From positions 1 to 22,776 of the forward strand of contig JBKGZI010000037.1 in NCBI GenBank assembly GCA_046545675.1: DNA of 22,776 nt. Reading direction: 5' to 3'. The DNA is from CAYLTX01 sp046545675 (GTDB lineage Bacteria; Myxococcota_A; Bradymonadia; Bradymonadales; Bradymonadaceae). Positions 1 to 8,132 of the stretch are shown piece after piece. Below the pieces are notes generated by a model. That model saw nothing but the letters and a program-made list of their open reading frames with translations, was not told the origin of the DNA and did no database searches. Each line of letters starts with the position of its first letter. Positions within the stretch are counted from its first letter, which is position 1. A program made the position numbers and the translations under genes.

Positions 1-1352
1 CGGTAGTCCTTGATCTTGTACAGCAAGGCGCGGTGGCTGAGCTCGAGTAACTTGGCGGCTTTAGTGCGGTTTCCGCCGGTCTTCTCGAGCGCGCGACGGA
101 TCAAAATGCGCTCGAGCGAGGTGCTCATCTTTTTGATGGACAGCTCGTCGCTGTTGAATAATTGCTTCAGCTCGTCGTTGCTGTCGAGGATGCGGTCGGG
201 CAACACTGACTCGTCGATGCGCGGGCCGTCGGCCAACACCACGCCGCGCTCGATGCAATTTTGCAGCTCGCGCACGTTTCCGGGCCAATGATAATCGAGC
301 ATCAGCTTCATGGCCTCGGGATCGACGCTGTCGATGGAGGTGCCCAGCCGCTGGTTTTGCTTGTTGATGAAGAAATCGACCAGAAGCTGGATATCCTCGC
401 GGCGCTCCCGAAGCGGGGGTAGCCCGATATTGATCACGTTGAGCCGATAGTACAGATCTTCTCGGAACAAGCCTTCCTCGACGCGATCACCCAGGTCGTG
501 CTGGCTGGCGGCGACGATGCGCACGTCGACCGGAATGCTCTGATTTCCGCCGACGCGGCGGATCTCATTTTCCTGGAGCACCCTCAACAACTTGACCTGC
601 AGGCTCATCGGAAGCTCGGCGATCTCGTCGAGAAAGAGCGTGCCGTGATGGGCCTCATCGAAGAGCCCCTTTTTGTCCTGGGTGGCGTCGGTAAAAGAGC
701 CTTTGACGTGGCCGAAGAGCTCGCTTTCGAGCAGGTTTTCGGGGATGGCGCCGCAGTTGATCGGCACCCAGGGCTGGTCGCCGCGTGGCGAGAGGTTGTG
801 AATGGCCCGCGCCACCAACTCCTTGCCGGTGCCCGACTCGCCGGTCAAGAGCACCGTCGACTTGTAGCCGGCCACCTTCGAGATGGTCTGGTAGACCTTC
901 TTCATCGGCTCGCTCTCGCCGATGATATTCTGGAACTCGCCGTCGGAGTTGAAGCCGCGCAGGGCCTCGTTTTCGCGCTTGAGCTGGAGCCTCTCGACGG
1001 CCTTGAGCAGCGTCAGCAGGATCTCGTCCTTCTTGAAGGGCTTGTCGATATAGTCGTAGGCGCCGCGTTTGAGCGCGTCGATGGCCAGCTCGCGGTCGCC
1101 AAAGGCGCTCATAGCGATGACGGTCGTCCCGATATTTCGCTCGCGCAGCTCGTCGAGCAGCTCCAGGCCGCTCATCTTGGGCATACGCACGTCGCAAAGG
1201 GCGAGGTCGAAGTCGTGGGCGATCAGCTCTTTGAGACCTTCTTCGCCGTCGGCCACGCTGCGCACGGCGTAGCCCTCCTTTTCGAGCAGAACCGTCAGCA
1301 TATGACGGATGCTCTCCTCGTCGTCGACGACCAATATGCGAAGCTTGCTCAT
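1..1352 (-). CDS. NtrC-family sigma54-dependent response regulator (3' end cut by window edge)
   Basis: This is a cytoplasmic two-component response regulator that would activate sigma54 promoters. Starting at ATG 1352, 450 complete codons are visible with no stop, so the C-terminus lies beyond base 1. An N-terminal receiver domain (about 1-120) has the acidic pair D10/D11, phospho-acceptor D54 in LCDVRMPKMSG, and the conserved lysine in DYIDKPF. The AAA+ domain has Walker A GESGTGKE at 171-178, the GAFTGA-loop equivalent GSFTDA at 218-223, and Walker B LFLDE at about 239-243. A Fis-type helix-turn-helix follows near the cut end (RRALEKTGGNRTKAAKLLEL). The GAFTGA loop contacts sigma54 in this family; Ser and Asp at its second and fifth positions are variants. 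No clear ribosome site precedes the ATG. The partner kinase is unknown; the nearest candidate in the window ends at 9678. Confidence 0.93.
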   Translation of the reverse strand, partial: MSKLRILVVDDEESIRHMLTVLLEKEGYAVRSVADGEEGLKELIAHDFDLALCDVRMPKMSGLELLDELRERNIGTTVIAMSAFGDRELAIDALKRGAYDYIDKPFKKDEILLTLLKAVERLQLKRENEALRGFNSDGEFQNIIGESEPMKKVYQTISKVAGYKSTVLLTGESGTGKELVARAIHNLSPRGDQPWVPINCGAIPENLLESELFGHVKGSFTDATQDKKGLFDEAHHGTLFLDEIAELPMSLQVKLLRVLQENEIRRVGGNQSIPVDVRIVAASQHDLGDRVEEGLFREDLYYRLNVINIGLPPLRERREDIQLLVDFFINKQNQRLGTSIDSVDPEAMKLMLDYHWPGNVRELQNCIERGVVLADGPRIDESVLPDRILDSNDELKQLFNSDELSIKKMSTSLERILIRRALEKTGGNRTKAAKLLELSHRALLYKIKDY

Positions 1353-1615
1353 GACTGTGACGGGACCGCTGGCGGGCACTCAATACCTGCGACCATGTTC
1401 CGCCATCGGCCCACGCGCGTCAATTGCCACGCTGATTTGCAATGCGGTGCGCTCATCAACAGGAGCGACGCCGTCCCTGGCGTCGACGGCACGGTCAGCG
1501 TCGCTCCGGTGAGCTCGTTCGGCTCGCAATCTTTGAACCGTTCGGTTAAGCTTCGGTCGTTCGCACATCAATAGAGCCGCGTTTTTCGGCAGTCGTGACC
1601 GAGTCGAGGACACCC
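1353..1615. other. Divergent intergenic region between regulator and acylase
   Basis: These 263 bases separate the minus-strand regulator from the plus-strand acylase, so they should carry both promoters. I found no convincing -35/-10 pair or sigma54 -24/-12 element on either strand. Small inverted repeats are present, for example gacgcc and ggcgtc arms near 1468-1485 and aaccg/cggtt near 1537-1548, without a demonstrable role. Confidence 0.4.
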
Positions 1616-4609
1616 ATGAAGAAGAGATTGCTGCAACTGATCTATTTGTTTGCCTGTTTGCTCGTATTGGGGGCTTGCTCCGATCCGGACGGCACCGACG
1701 ATGAGATCGGTCCCGAGGACGACGCCGGTTCGGCCGATGTCGAGGGTGATGCCACTCCCGACGCCGAAGATGACGCGGGTGACGCGGACGACGCCACAGA
1801 TTCGGGCGATGCCGGGGACACTGGGCCGGAGGATGCCTTTTCGAATCTTCGCCGTCCGGTGAACGTGATCACCGACGAATACGGCATGAAGCATATCTAT
1901 GCCGAGGCGCTCGAAGACCTGTTTTTCATGAACGGCTATGTCTATGCGAGCGACCGCTTTGCGCAGATGGAGTTCTACCGGCGCATCGCCACCGGCACGC
2001 TCAGCGAGCTGCTCGGCGGCCTGTCGGATGACACGGTCGAGACCGACGTGCTCTTTCGCACCCTGGGGCTGAAGCGCTCGGCCGAGGCGTTTTTGGAGGA
2101 TGATTACGACCCGGATAGCGAGGTCTACCAGGTGCTCGATTCGTATTGCGCCGGGATCAACGCCTATCTGGATCGCTATCGACGCGGCGAGGTGAGCATG
2201 CCGGGCGTCTATGAGGAGTTGATGCCGCCGGATGCCTTGCCCGACTGGACGCCGGCGGATGTGCTGGCCGTCGGCAAGCTGCTGGCCGTGCAACTGACCT
2301 ATACCGCGCCGACCTGGATCGACGCACATACGGTGCGCCAGGAGATGCTCGACACCTTCCCGGCCGATGCCGATGACGCGCAGCTCGCCGCGCGCCACGG
2401 GTTTTTGGCCGACGTGCTCCGCACGGCGCCGGCCTCGGACACCACTCATATCGACGGGTTTCCCGCCGGCGGCACCAACGCCCTGAAGCTTCCGAACCAG
2501 TCGGACTCGAAGATGCCGGCGATAGACCGCGCCATTCTGGACAATGCGCTGTCGCTGCACGAGGGCTTGCGCGACATTCCGGGAGTGGCCGAGTTGGATA
2601 TCTTCGGGCGCGACCAGATGTTGTCGCGCGGCAGCAATAACTGGGTGCTCTCGGGCGATATGACCGCCTCAGGGGCGCCGCATGTGGCCAACGACCCGCA
2701 CCTTGGCTTGTCGCTGCCCACGATCTTCTATCCGATCCACCTCGAGCTGACCGACGACGTCGACGGCCGCGACCCGTTGAAGATGGTCGGCGCCGGGATT
2801 CTGGGCGTGCCTGGCATCGTCGTGGGGCGGACCGACAAGGTCGCCTGGGGCACGACGGTCGGCTATTACGACTACGCCGACGTCTACCACGAAAACCTCA
2901 GCGGCGGCTTTGACGCCGATTCTCCGGCCACGGTTCAATTTGACGGCGCCGAGGTCGAGGTCGAGCATATCACCGAGACCATCGGCATCGGCACGTTCGG
3001 GACGATCTCAGAGGAGGTCGACCTGAACTTGGAGGTCGTGCCGCATCACGGCCCGCTGGTGCCCCAGACCACCGGGGGGCGCCCGGTGGATCGCACCGGC
3101 GATGAGGCCCTGTCGATCAAATGGGTCGGCATGGAGGCCAATAACGAATTCGAATTCCTGATGCGCGTGTGGCGAGCCGAGGAGCCCGCCGAGGTCGAGG
3201 AGGCTCTCGACTATTATACCGTGGGCTCGAGCAACTTCGTATTCGGCTTCACCAACGGTGATACTTTCTATTCGGGCCAGTCGAATATCCCGGTGCGCCA
3301 GCCCGGCGCGCTGACCTTCGACCCGGTCACCAACCCCGACGGAAACGCCCCGATCTTCGTGCTGCCCTCCGACGGCAGCGCCGAGTGGGACGGTTTTCTG
3401 GACGACGAGTTCATCCCGCACGCCTACAACCGCGAGGAGGGCTACGTCGTCACGGCCAATAACGACCAGGTGGGCACGACGTTGGACAATAACCCGTTCA
3501 ATGACGCTCATTATCTGGGCGGCTTTTACGACATCGGCTTTCGCGCCGAGCGCATCACCGAGCGGTTGACCAACGCCACCGGCGAGCGCGAGGCTGACGA
3601 GAAGCTGACCATCGAACAGCAGGCCGATATCCAAAACGACGGCTACGACAAGGTCGCCGAGCGCGTCGTGCCGCATATGGTCGACGCGCTCGACCTGGTG
3701 CTCGACGACACCGTCGTCGCCGAAGATGGATCGGAGCTCGAGGCGCTTCGCGACGAACTCGCCGGTCGCGAGACCACGCTGGCCGAGCTGCGTGACCTGC
3801 TCGCCGACTGGGATTATCTGTCCCCGGGGACCCGCGAGCCCACCGGCGAGGACGTCGGGCGCAGCGCGGCGGCCAGCCTCTTCAACGGCTCGATGTTCTA
3901 TCTGTTGGGCTCCGTCTATGGCGATGAATTCGCCGAGATGGGCCGCTACAGCAACGGCCGCTTTAAGGTGCCGATGGCGTCTCAGATTCTAACCCGCTCG
4001 TTGGTCCACCTGCTCGACGCGGGTGAACAGGCGCAGACCTACGATGCCGAGCTGGGCGACTCGACGATCTTCGATGACCTGAGCACCCAGCAGGACGAGA
4101 CGCGCCTGACCCACCTGGTCACCGCCGTCATCGACGCGCGCGATCGCCTCGCCGACGGCCGAGACCTGGCCGATGTGTGGGGCTCGAAGGTCGCATCGCC
4201 GAACTCCACGAATCCCGACGACTGGGTCTGGGGCAATATGCACGGCTTGAAGCTCGACGCGTTCATTCCGTTTGGGACCGCGCCCTTTCAACGTCCCACA
4301 AGCGAGCGCGACGGCCCGCGCTTCTACGAGCGCCCCGGTGGCGAATTTGCCGTCACGCCGTGCAACCACGGTTATAATAACTTCGACTTCACCTGCACCA
4401 GCGGCTCCTCGCTGCGCATGTTCCACGACATGAAGGCCGACGGCCCGGTGACCTACAACGCGGTGCCCGGCGGCTACGCCACCGACCCGGCGAGCCCCTA
4501 CTACCTCAGTGAGATCGACATGTGGAACCGCGGCGAGCCCAGAAAGATCGAGGACGACCGGGCGACGCTCGAGGCAGCGGCTGACGATGTGACGGTCTAC
4601 GGAGAGTGA
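1616..4609 (+). CDS. Penicillin acylase family (peptidase S45, Ntn hydrolase) lipoprotein
   Basis: This is a predicted amidase that hydrolyses N-acyl bonds; family members act on beta-lactams, acyl-homoserine lactones or other acyl amides, and the substrate here cannot be read from sequence. It has 997 residues from ATG 1616. That start is chosen over GTG 1595 because GAGGA lies 5 nt upstream of it and it gives a clean lipoprotein signal peptide ending LVLGAC (Cys21). An Asp/Ala/Gly-rich stalk covers about 22-75. The alpha-chain part contains typical acylase text (DEYGMKHIYAE, GYVYASDRFAQME). The self-cleavage and nucleophile site is GSNNW, with Ser340 predicted to become the beta-chain N-terminus. 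Family-like blocks ANDPHLGLSLP and VTANNDQVG follow. The lipobox implies membrane anchoring, but outer versus inner leaflet is not known. It appears to be a single-gene unit followed by a hairpin. Confidence 0.93.
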   Translation: MKKRLLQLIYLFACLLVLGACSDPDGTDDEIGPEDDAGSADVEGDATPDAEDDAGDADDATDSGDAGDTGPEDAFSNLRRPVNVITDEYGMKHIYAEALEDLFFMNGYVYASDRFAQMEFYRRIATGTLSELLGGLSDDTVETDVLFRTLGLKRSAEAFLEDDYDPDSEVYQVLDSYCAGINAYLDRYRRGEVSMPGVYEELMPPDALPDWTPADVLAVGKLLAVQLTYTAPTWIDAHTVRQEMLDTFPADADDAQLAARHGFLADVLRTAPASDTTHIDGFPAGGTNALKLPNQSDSKMPAIDRAILDNALSLHEGLRDIPGVAELDIFGRDQMLSRGSNNWVLSGDMTASGAPHVANDPHLGLSLPTIFYPIHLELTDDVDGRDPLKMVGAGILGVPGIVVGRTDKVAWGTTVGYYDYADVYHENLSGGFDADSPATVQFDGAEVEVEHITETIGIGTFGTISEEVDLNLEVVPHHGPLVPQTTGGRPVDRTGDEALSIKWVGMEANNEFEFLMRVWRAEEPAEVEEALDYYTVGSSNFVFGFTNGDTFYSGQSNIPVRQPGALTFDPVTNPDGNAPIFVLPSDGSAEWDGFLDDEFIPHAYNREEGYVVTANNDQVGTTLDNNPFNDAHYLGGFYDIGFRAERITERLTNATGEREADEKLTIEQQADIQNDGYDKVAERVVPHMVDALDLVLDDTVVAEDGSELEALRDELAGRETTLAELRDLLADWDYLSPGTREPTGEDVGRSAAASLFNGSMFYLLGSVYGDEFAEMGRYSNGRFKVPMASQILTRSLVHLLDAGEQAQTYDAELGDSTIFDDLSTQQDETRLTHLVTAVIDARDRLADGRDLADVWGSKVASPNSTNPDDWVWGNMHGLKLDAFIPFGTAPFQRPTSERDGPRFYERPGGEFAVTPCNHGYNNFDFTCTSGSSLRMFHDMKADGPVTYNAVPGGYATDPASPYYLSEIDMWNRGEPRKIEDDRATLEAAADDVTVYGE

Positions 4610-4652
4610 GGGCGATCTCGTCGGAATTCCAGAAGATCTTAAGGCGTGGCGA

Positions 4653-4687
4653 ACAGGGCCCCGAGCATCGTTGACTCGGGGGCCTGT
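4653..4687 (+). terminator. Hairpin downstream of acylase gene (possible terminator)
   Basis: Arms 4653-4665 (acagggccccgag) and 4675-4687 (ctcgggggcctgt) pair over 13 positions with one mismatch around a 9-nt loop. It lies 43 nt after the acylase stop. No T-run follows, so it is a weak intrinsic terminator candidate or an mRNA 3' stabilising structure. Confidence 0.5.
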
Positions 4688-4803
4688 CGTGGGTGTTCAT
4701 GAATATCTGTACATCCCACGCGTCACAGCTTTGTATGCGAGCCGAGGGTTCGATCGGTGCACGCGTAAAGTAATTTCAAATTGCTGATTATGGAGGGTCC
4801 GAA

Positions 4804-6693
4804 ATGGAAAGTTGTCTGGAGAGACGAATCGGTCGGCTCGTTGTGCCATTTCTTGCGGTCTTGCTTCTTGGCGTCGCCTGCGGTCCCGGAAGTGGAGGCG
4901 CGGATCAGACCAATAACGAACAGGGCGAGGAGTTCGCGTGCGGTGAGGTGGAGTTCGACAGTTGCACTGCATTGACGAGCGATGCCGAGGTCAGCGGCGG
5001 GGTGACCCTCGACGAGCCTTGCTATCGGGTCGACGACGTCGTCGACGTCAGCGAGGGTACCCTCGAGATCGCCGCCGGAACACAATTCTATTTTGGTGAA
5101 GATGCGGGCATCGGCGTCGAAGAGGGGGCCACTCTGGTCGCCCGGGGCTCCGAAGACCAACCCGTATGTATGCAGGGCGCCCAGTCGGATCGCGGGTTTT
5201 GGCGAGGGTTGAGATTTTCTCGGTCCCCGCAGAGTCGCCTCGAGAATGTCGTTGTCGAGCATGCTGGTTCCGAGTCCTGGACGACCCGCCGCAAAGAACA
5301 AAACCACGGAGCGGTCATCCTGCACGGAGCGGAGACGGAGTTGACCGTGACCGGATCGACGTTTCGCGACAACGAGCAATCGGCGATCACCGCCTATCAT
5401 TCCAGCGGATCGACGCTCAATCTCGACTCGTCGCGCTTCGAGCAGAACGCCACACCGATAAGGCTCGACGCGAACGTGGCGGACGGACTCGAAGGCGACC
5501 TTGTCTTCTCGGACAACGACCTCGACCGTGTGGTGTTGGACAGCCCGGGCGTTCAAGGCCTGGTGGATGACGTGCAATTGGTGGCATTGGATGTGCCTTA
5601 TCTCGTCGACTCGCGGTTCAATATCGAAGAGCACACCCTCGAAATCGCCGCCGGAGCGACTCTCGAATTCGTCGAGGACGACGGTATCGAAGTTACAGAA
5701 TCGGGGGCGCTGACCGCTGTCGGCGATCAGGACGAACCGATTCACTTTCGAGGACAAGAAGAGACGCGTGGGTTTTGGAGAGGTCTGCGCTTTGACACGG
5801 ACTCCGAGCGCAACCGGCTCGAATACGCCGTCGTCGAGCACGCCGGCTCCGAGCCGTGGACGACGCGTCGTCAGGCGCGCAATCAGGGAGCGGTGATCGT
5901 CGTCGGCAGTGAATCGAACCTCAATATCGCTGACTCCACATTCCGTCAGAACCAGCACGCCGCGATCATCGCGACCGACTCCCCGCACACCACCGTGCCG
6001 GTGATGGCGTCGACCTTCGAGGACAACGAGCGCGCCGTGGTCGTGCAGGCCCGGCAGATTCCCAACCTCGCGCCCGATCTGCAGATCGAGAGCAACGACA
6101 TCGATGCGGTCGTGCTTGAAGCCGGCTCGCCGAATAATGACATCGAAGGCCAGCACGTCTGGCAGGCCATGCCGGTGCCCTATCGCGTGGCCACGGGATT
6201 GCGGATTGAAGATGGCGGGGTCGAAGTGGCTCCCGGAACTGTCTTCGAGTTCGAGGAAGAACAGGGTATTCGCGTCGAAGACGCCACCCTCGCGGCCGAG
6301 GGCGAAGAGGAGGCGCCGATTATCTTTCAGGGAACCGAAGACGAGGCCGGCCATTGGGCGGGCATTTACTTTAGAGCCGATATGTCCGGCGGCAACAAGC
6401 TCGACCACGTCGAGGTCCACCACGGCGGCGGCCATCAGTGGGATCCCGGCCGCGTTAGCTCGCAGGGAAATATCGTGCTGTCCATGGCCACCGCTGGCTG
6501 TGGGGCAGAGGCGACCGTTTCCATCTCGAATGCGTCCATCACCAAGAGTGCGATGCACGGCATCGCGATTCGCTGGGGAAGCTTCGTTCTCGGTTGTTCC
6601 GGCAATGAATTCAGCGACATCGCCGGCGACGACGTCTTCGATTCGGAGGGCGACGGCTGCTATTGCGAGACCGGCTGCGAGTGTGGGCAATAG
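4804..6693 (+). CDS. Right-handed beta-helix repeat lipoprotein with three tandem blocks
   Basis: This is an exported protein of 629 residues with no recognised catalytic signature. ATG 4804 is preceded by GGAGGG at about 6 nt spacing. The signal peptide ends in LLGVAC (Cys26), a somewhat non-standard lipobox, so lipidation is likely but not certain. Three internally similar blocks run from about 73-260, 266-450 and 460-615. Each starts with a short LEIAAGT-like beta strand, then GIxVEEGATLxAxG, GFWRGLRF, a VEHAGSExWTTRR segment and short Asn/Ser-rich rungs such as STFRDNEQSAI. This pattern is typical of parallel beta-helix (pectate-lyase-like) folds. Block 3 is more diverged (VEVHHGGGHQW). 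The C-terminus carries a cysteine cluster (GCYCETGCECGQ). Beta-helix proteins often bind or cleave polysaccharide, but that role is not demonstrated here. Confidence 0.85.
   Translation: MESCLERRIGRLVVPFLAVLLLGVACGPGSGGADQTNNEQGEEFACGEVEFDSCTALTSDAEVSGGVTLDEPCYRVDDVVDVSEGTLEIAAGTQFYFGEDAGIGVEEGATLVARGSEDQPVCMQGAQSDRGFWRGLRFSRSPQSRLENVVVEHAGSESWTTRRKEQNHGAVILHGAETELTVTGSTFRDNEQSAITAYHSSGSTLNLDSSRFEQNATPIRLDANVADGLEGDLVFSDNDLDRVVLDSPGVQGLVDDVQLVALDVPYLVDSRFNIEEHTLEIAAGATLEFVEDDGIEVTESGALTAVGDQDEPIHFRGQEETRGFWRGLRFDTDSERNRLEYAVVEHAGSEPWTTRRQARNQGAVIVVGSESNLNIADSTFRQNQHAAIIATDSPHTTVPVMASTFEDNERAVVVQARQIPNLAPDLQIESNDIDAVVLEAGSPNNDIEGQHVWQAMPVPYRVATGLRIEDGGVEVAPGTVFEFEEEQGIRVEDATLAAEGEEEAPIIFQGTEDEAGHWAGIYFRADMSGGNKLDHVEVHHGGGHQWDPGRVSSQGNIVLSMATAGCGAEATVSISNASITKSAMHGIAIRWGSFVLGCSGNEFSDIAGDDVFDSEGDGCYCETGCECGQ
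5026..6430 (+). repeat. Three-fold internal repeat within the beta-helix gene
   Basis: The coding sequence repeats with a period of roughly 570 bases. The clearest pair is 5251-5320 against 5833-5898, both encoding VVEHAGSE-x-WTTRR followed by an N-x-GAVI segment, with long runs of shared bases. The third copy (around 6405-6440) is recognisable only at protein level. This indicates growth by tandem duplication, with blocks 1 and 2 the more recent pair. Confidence 0.75.
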
Positions 6694-6704
6694 GCTACAC
6701 GCCT

Positions 6705-6784
6705 GGAAAGACCAGCTCGAAGGTCGTGCCTTCTCCATGCGCCGACGCGCACGACCATCTCTTCGGGGTCCCAGTGGTGCTCGG
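6705..6784 (-). pseudogene. Relic of a histidine kinase 3' end (two fragments joined by a deletion)
   Basis: Bases 6705-6733 are identical over 29 positions to 9688-9716, the last codons of the intact kinase gene. Bases 6740-6784 then match 9875-9919 without gaps at 40 of 45 positions (hand count). The junction falls on the heptamer cgccgac, which occurs in the intact gene at both 9723-9729 and 9875-9881. The simplest reading is a 152-bp deletion between these direct repeats in a duplicated copy. On the minus strand the upstream part still reads EHHWDPEEMVVRVG against EHRSAPEELVVRVG in the kinase. Because 152 is not a multiple of three, the reading frame is then lost. Nothing of the kinase's N-terminal two thirds is present. 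Confidence 0.85.
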
Positions 6785-6797
6785 AAGCAGCGAGAAG

Positions 6798-8081
6798 TCA
6801 ATCGTCGACGACGCGAAAGCGAAGCGCGTTGGAATTGACGTTGATATAGCCACCCTCGGAGACTTCGCCGATGCGGTTGCCGTCGATATCGCGTGCGATT
6901 TCGTAAGGGTCCTCCCACGTGGCGAGCTGGACCTCGTAAACTCCAGGTTCGTCGGGAAAAGTCATATCGAAGCTCTTACGCGCATCGATATAGGCGGCAG
7001 GAGTTCCCGAGTCGTCCCCTTGATTGATCCACCAGGGCTCTCCGACGGGCTCGCCGTCCATCAGGGGCACCATCACGGTCGGCCTCGGCCCCCCTTGGAC
7101 CGCAGATCGCTGGGCAGAGAGATAAATACTCCTTGTCTCTCCCGGTTCGACGATAATCTCTTCGCGTAGATCGTTACGTCCGGTGATGCCTTCGAAAAAT
7201 AACAACCCCAATGTCGAGCCGATACGCGAGCCCAAGTATTTCTCAAAATCCGTTACGGGCTGGTCCAGCCTCGGCTCCACACAAGGGCGGCTCGGACGCT
7301 GATAGCCGCCATTATATAGAGCATAGCGGCGCACGTCGCTGGTAGGGCGTCGCTCAATCGTAGTGCTTCGCACACTGATCGCCAGCTCGTACATGCGTTG
7401 CTCGTCAAAGACTTCGGCGGGAATCGTCACGTCAATGATCTCGACGTCGTATTCCACCGGAAAATTGACGCCGGTGGCGCGCCTCTCCCACAACTGGTTA
7501 TCGCGATCCGGCGCCCACCGTTCATAGGTCGCTTCGACCGGTTCGTAATCGACCATCATCAGCAGATTGATGCGAAACGACGAGAGATCGTCGTAATTGT
7601 TGATCACGTAGACGTGAAAGGTTAAATCGGTTCCGGGCTCGGAAAAGAGTTGAAAAGAGCGGCCCCCTCCAGGTTCGAGAGTTGCAGACGGGCGAATCGA
7701 GAAGCCTTGCCGTGGCAGAGACCCCAGTCTCGAGACCACCTCGTCACGATCATGCACCGGATCAGTGTCTGGCGGCCGTTCCGGCATCTCGAAGTTCTTA
7801 TCGGGATCATCATATGTCACCTCCCCCTCACACGGATTGGGCTGGTGCCACAACGCTTCGTCAAACTCGAGCGGGTCGGGATCAGCCTGCCGAACATCGC
7901 CGGTTTCCGCCTCATCGGAATCACTGTCTTGATCCGCGTCAGCCGTTTCGTCCCCCGCGTTGCCATCGGGAGAGTCGTCGACAACGACATGGGAGTCTTG
8001 AGGCGGATTGCTCTGGCATGCCGTCGCGGCAAGGCACAGGCACAGACCCACACCGATTTTTTTTAGATTTCCTAAAAACAT
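6798..8081 (-). CDS. Lipoprotein of unknown function with acidic stalk
   Basis: I do not recognise this 427-residue protein. ATG 8081 is preferred to upstream ATG 8096 or TTG 8114 because it puts a compact signal peptide (MFLGNLKKIGVG...AATAC, Cys22) at the very N-terminus; the ribosome site is weak for all of them. After Cys22 comes a stalk rich in Asp, Glu and Ala (about 24-75). The globular part then includes a stretch resembling a beta-sandwich, with alternating hydrophobic strands (TFHVYVINNYDD, YDVEIIDVTIPAEVF, MYELAISVRS) and a C-terminal segment ending NSNALRFRVVDD. No catalytic motif is evident. It follows the 8133-9212 gene by 51 bases on the same strand, so the two are probably co-transcribed. 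It ends 13 bp from the kinase relic. Confidence 0.8.
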   Translation of the reverse strand: MFLGNLKKIGVGLCLCLAATACQSNPPQDSHVVVDDSPDGNAGDETADADQDSDSDEAETGDVRQADPDPLEFDEALWHQPNPCEGEVTYDDPDKNFEMPERPPDTDPVHDRDEVVSRLGSLPRQGFSIRPSATLEPGGGRSFQLFSEPGTDLTFHVYVINNYDDLSSFRINLLMMVDYEPVEATYERWAPDRDNQLWERRATGVNFPVEYDVEIIDVTIPAEVFDEQRMYELAISVRSTTIERRPTSDVRRYALYNGGYQRPSRPCVEPRLDQPVTDFEKYLGSRIGSTLGLLFFEGITGRNDLREEIIVEPGETRSIYLSAQRSAVQGGPRPTVMVPLMDGEPVGEPWWINQGDDSGTPAAYIDARKSFDMTFPDEPGVYEVQLATWEDPYEIARDIDGNRIGEVSEGGYINVNSNALRFRVVDD

Positions 8082-8132
8082 TCTACAAGTCCACATAGCT
8101 TGAGCAAACGCCAACTTGACGCGCTCACGAAC

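Noticed and set aside
498..2560. Long frames at 498-1574 (plus) and 1568-2560 (minus)
   Set aside because: They are antisense to the response regulator and the acylase respectively, with shadow-type composition and no motifs.
4738..4770. tRNA-like T-arm sequence (gggttcgatc)
   Set aside because: No acceptor, D or anticodon stems can be folded around it, so it is chance similarity.
4723..6918. 731-codon open frame on the minus strand antisense to the beta-helix gene
   Set aside because: Its start lacks a ribosome site, its composition is His/Arg/Gly-rich as expected of an antisense frame in GC-rich DNA, and the plus-strand gene has a signal peptide and repeat structure.
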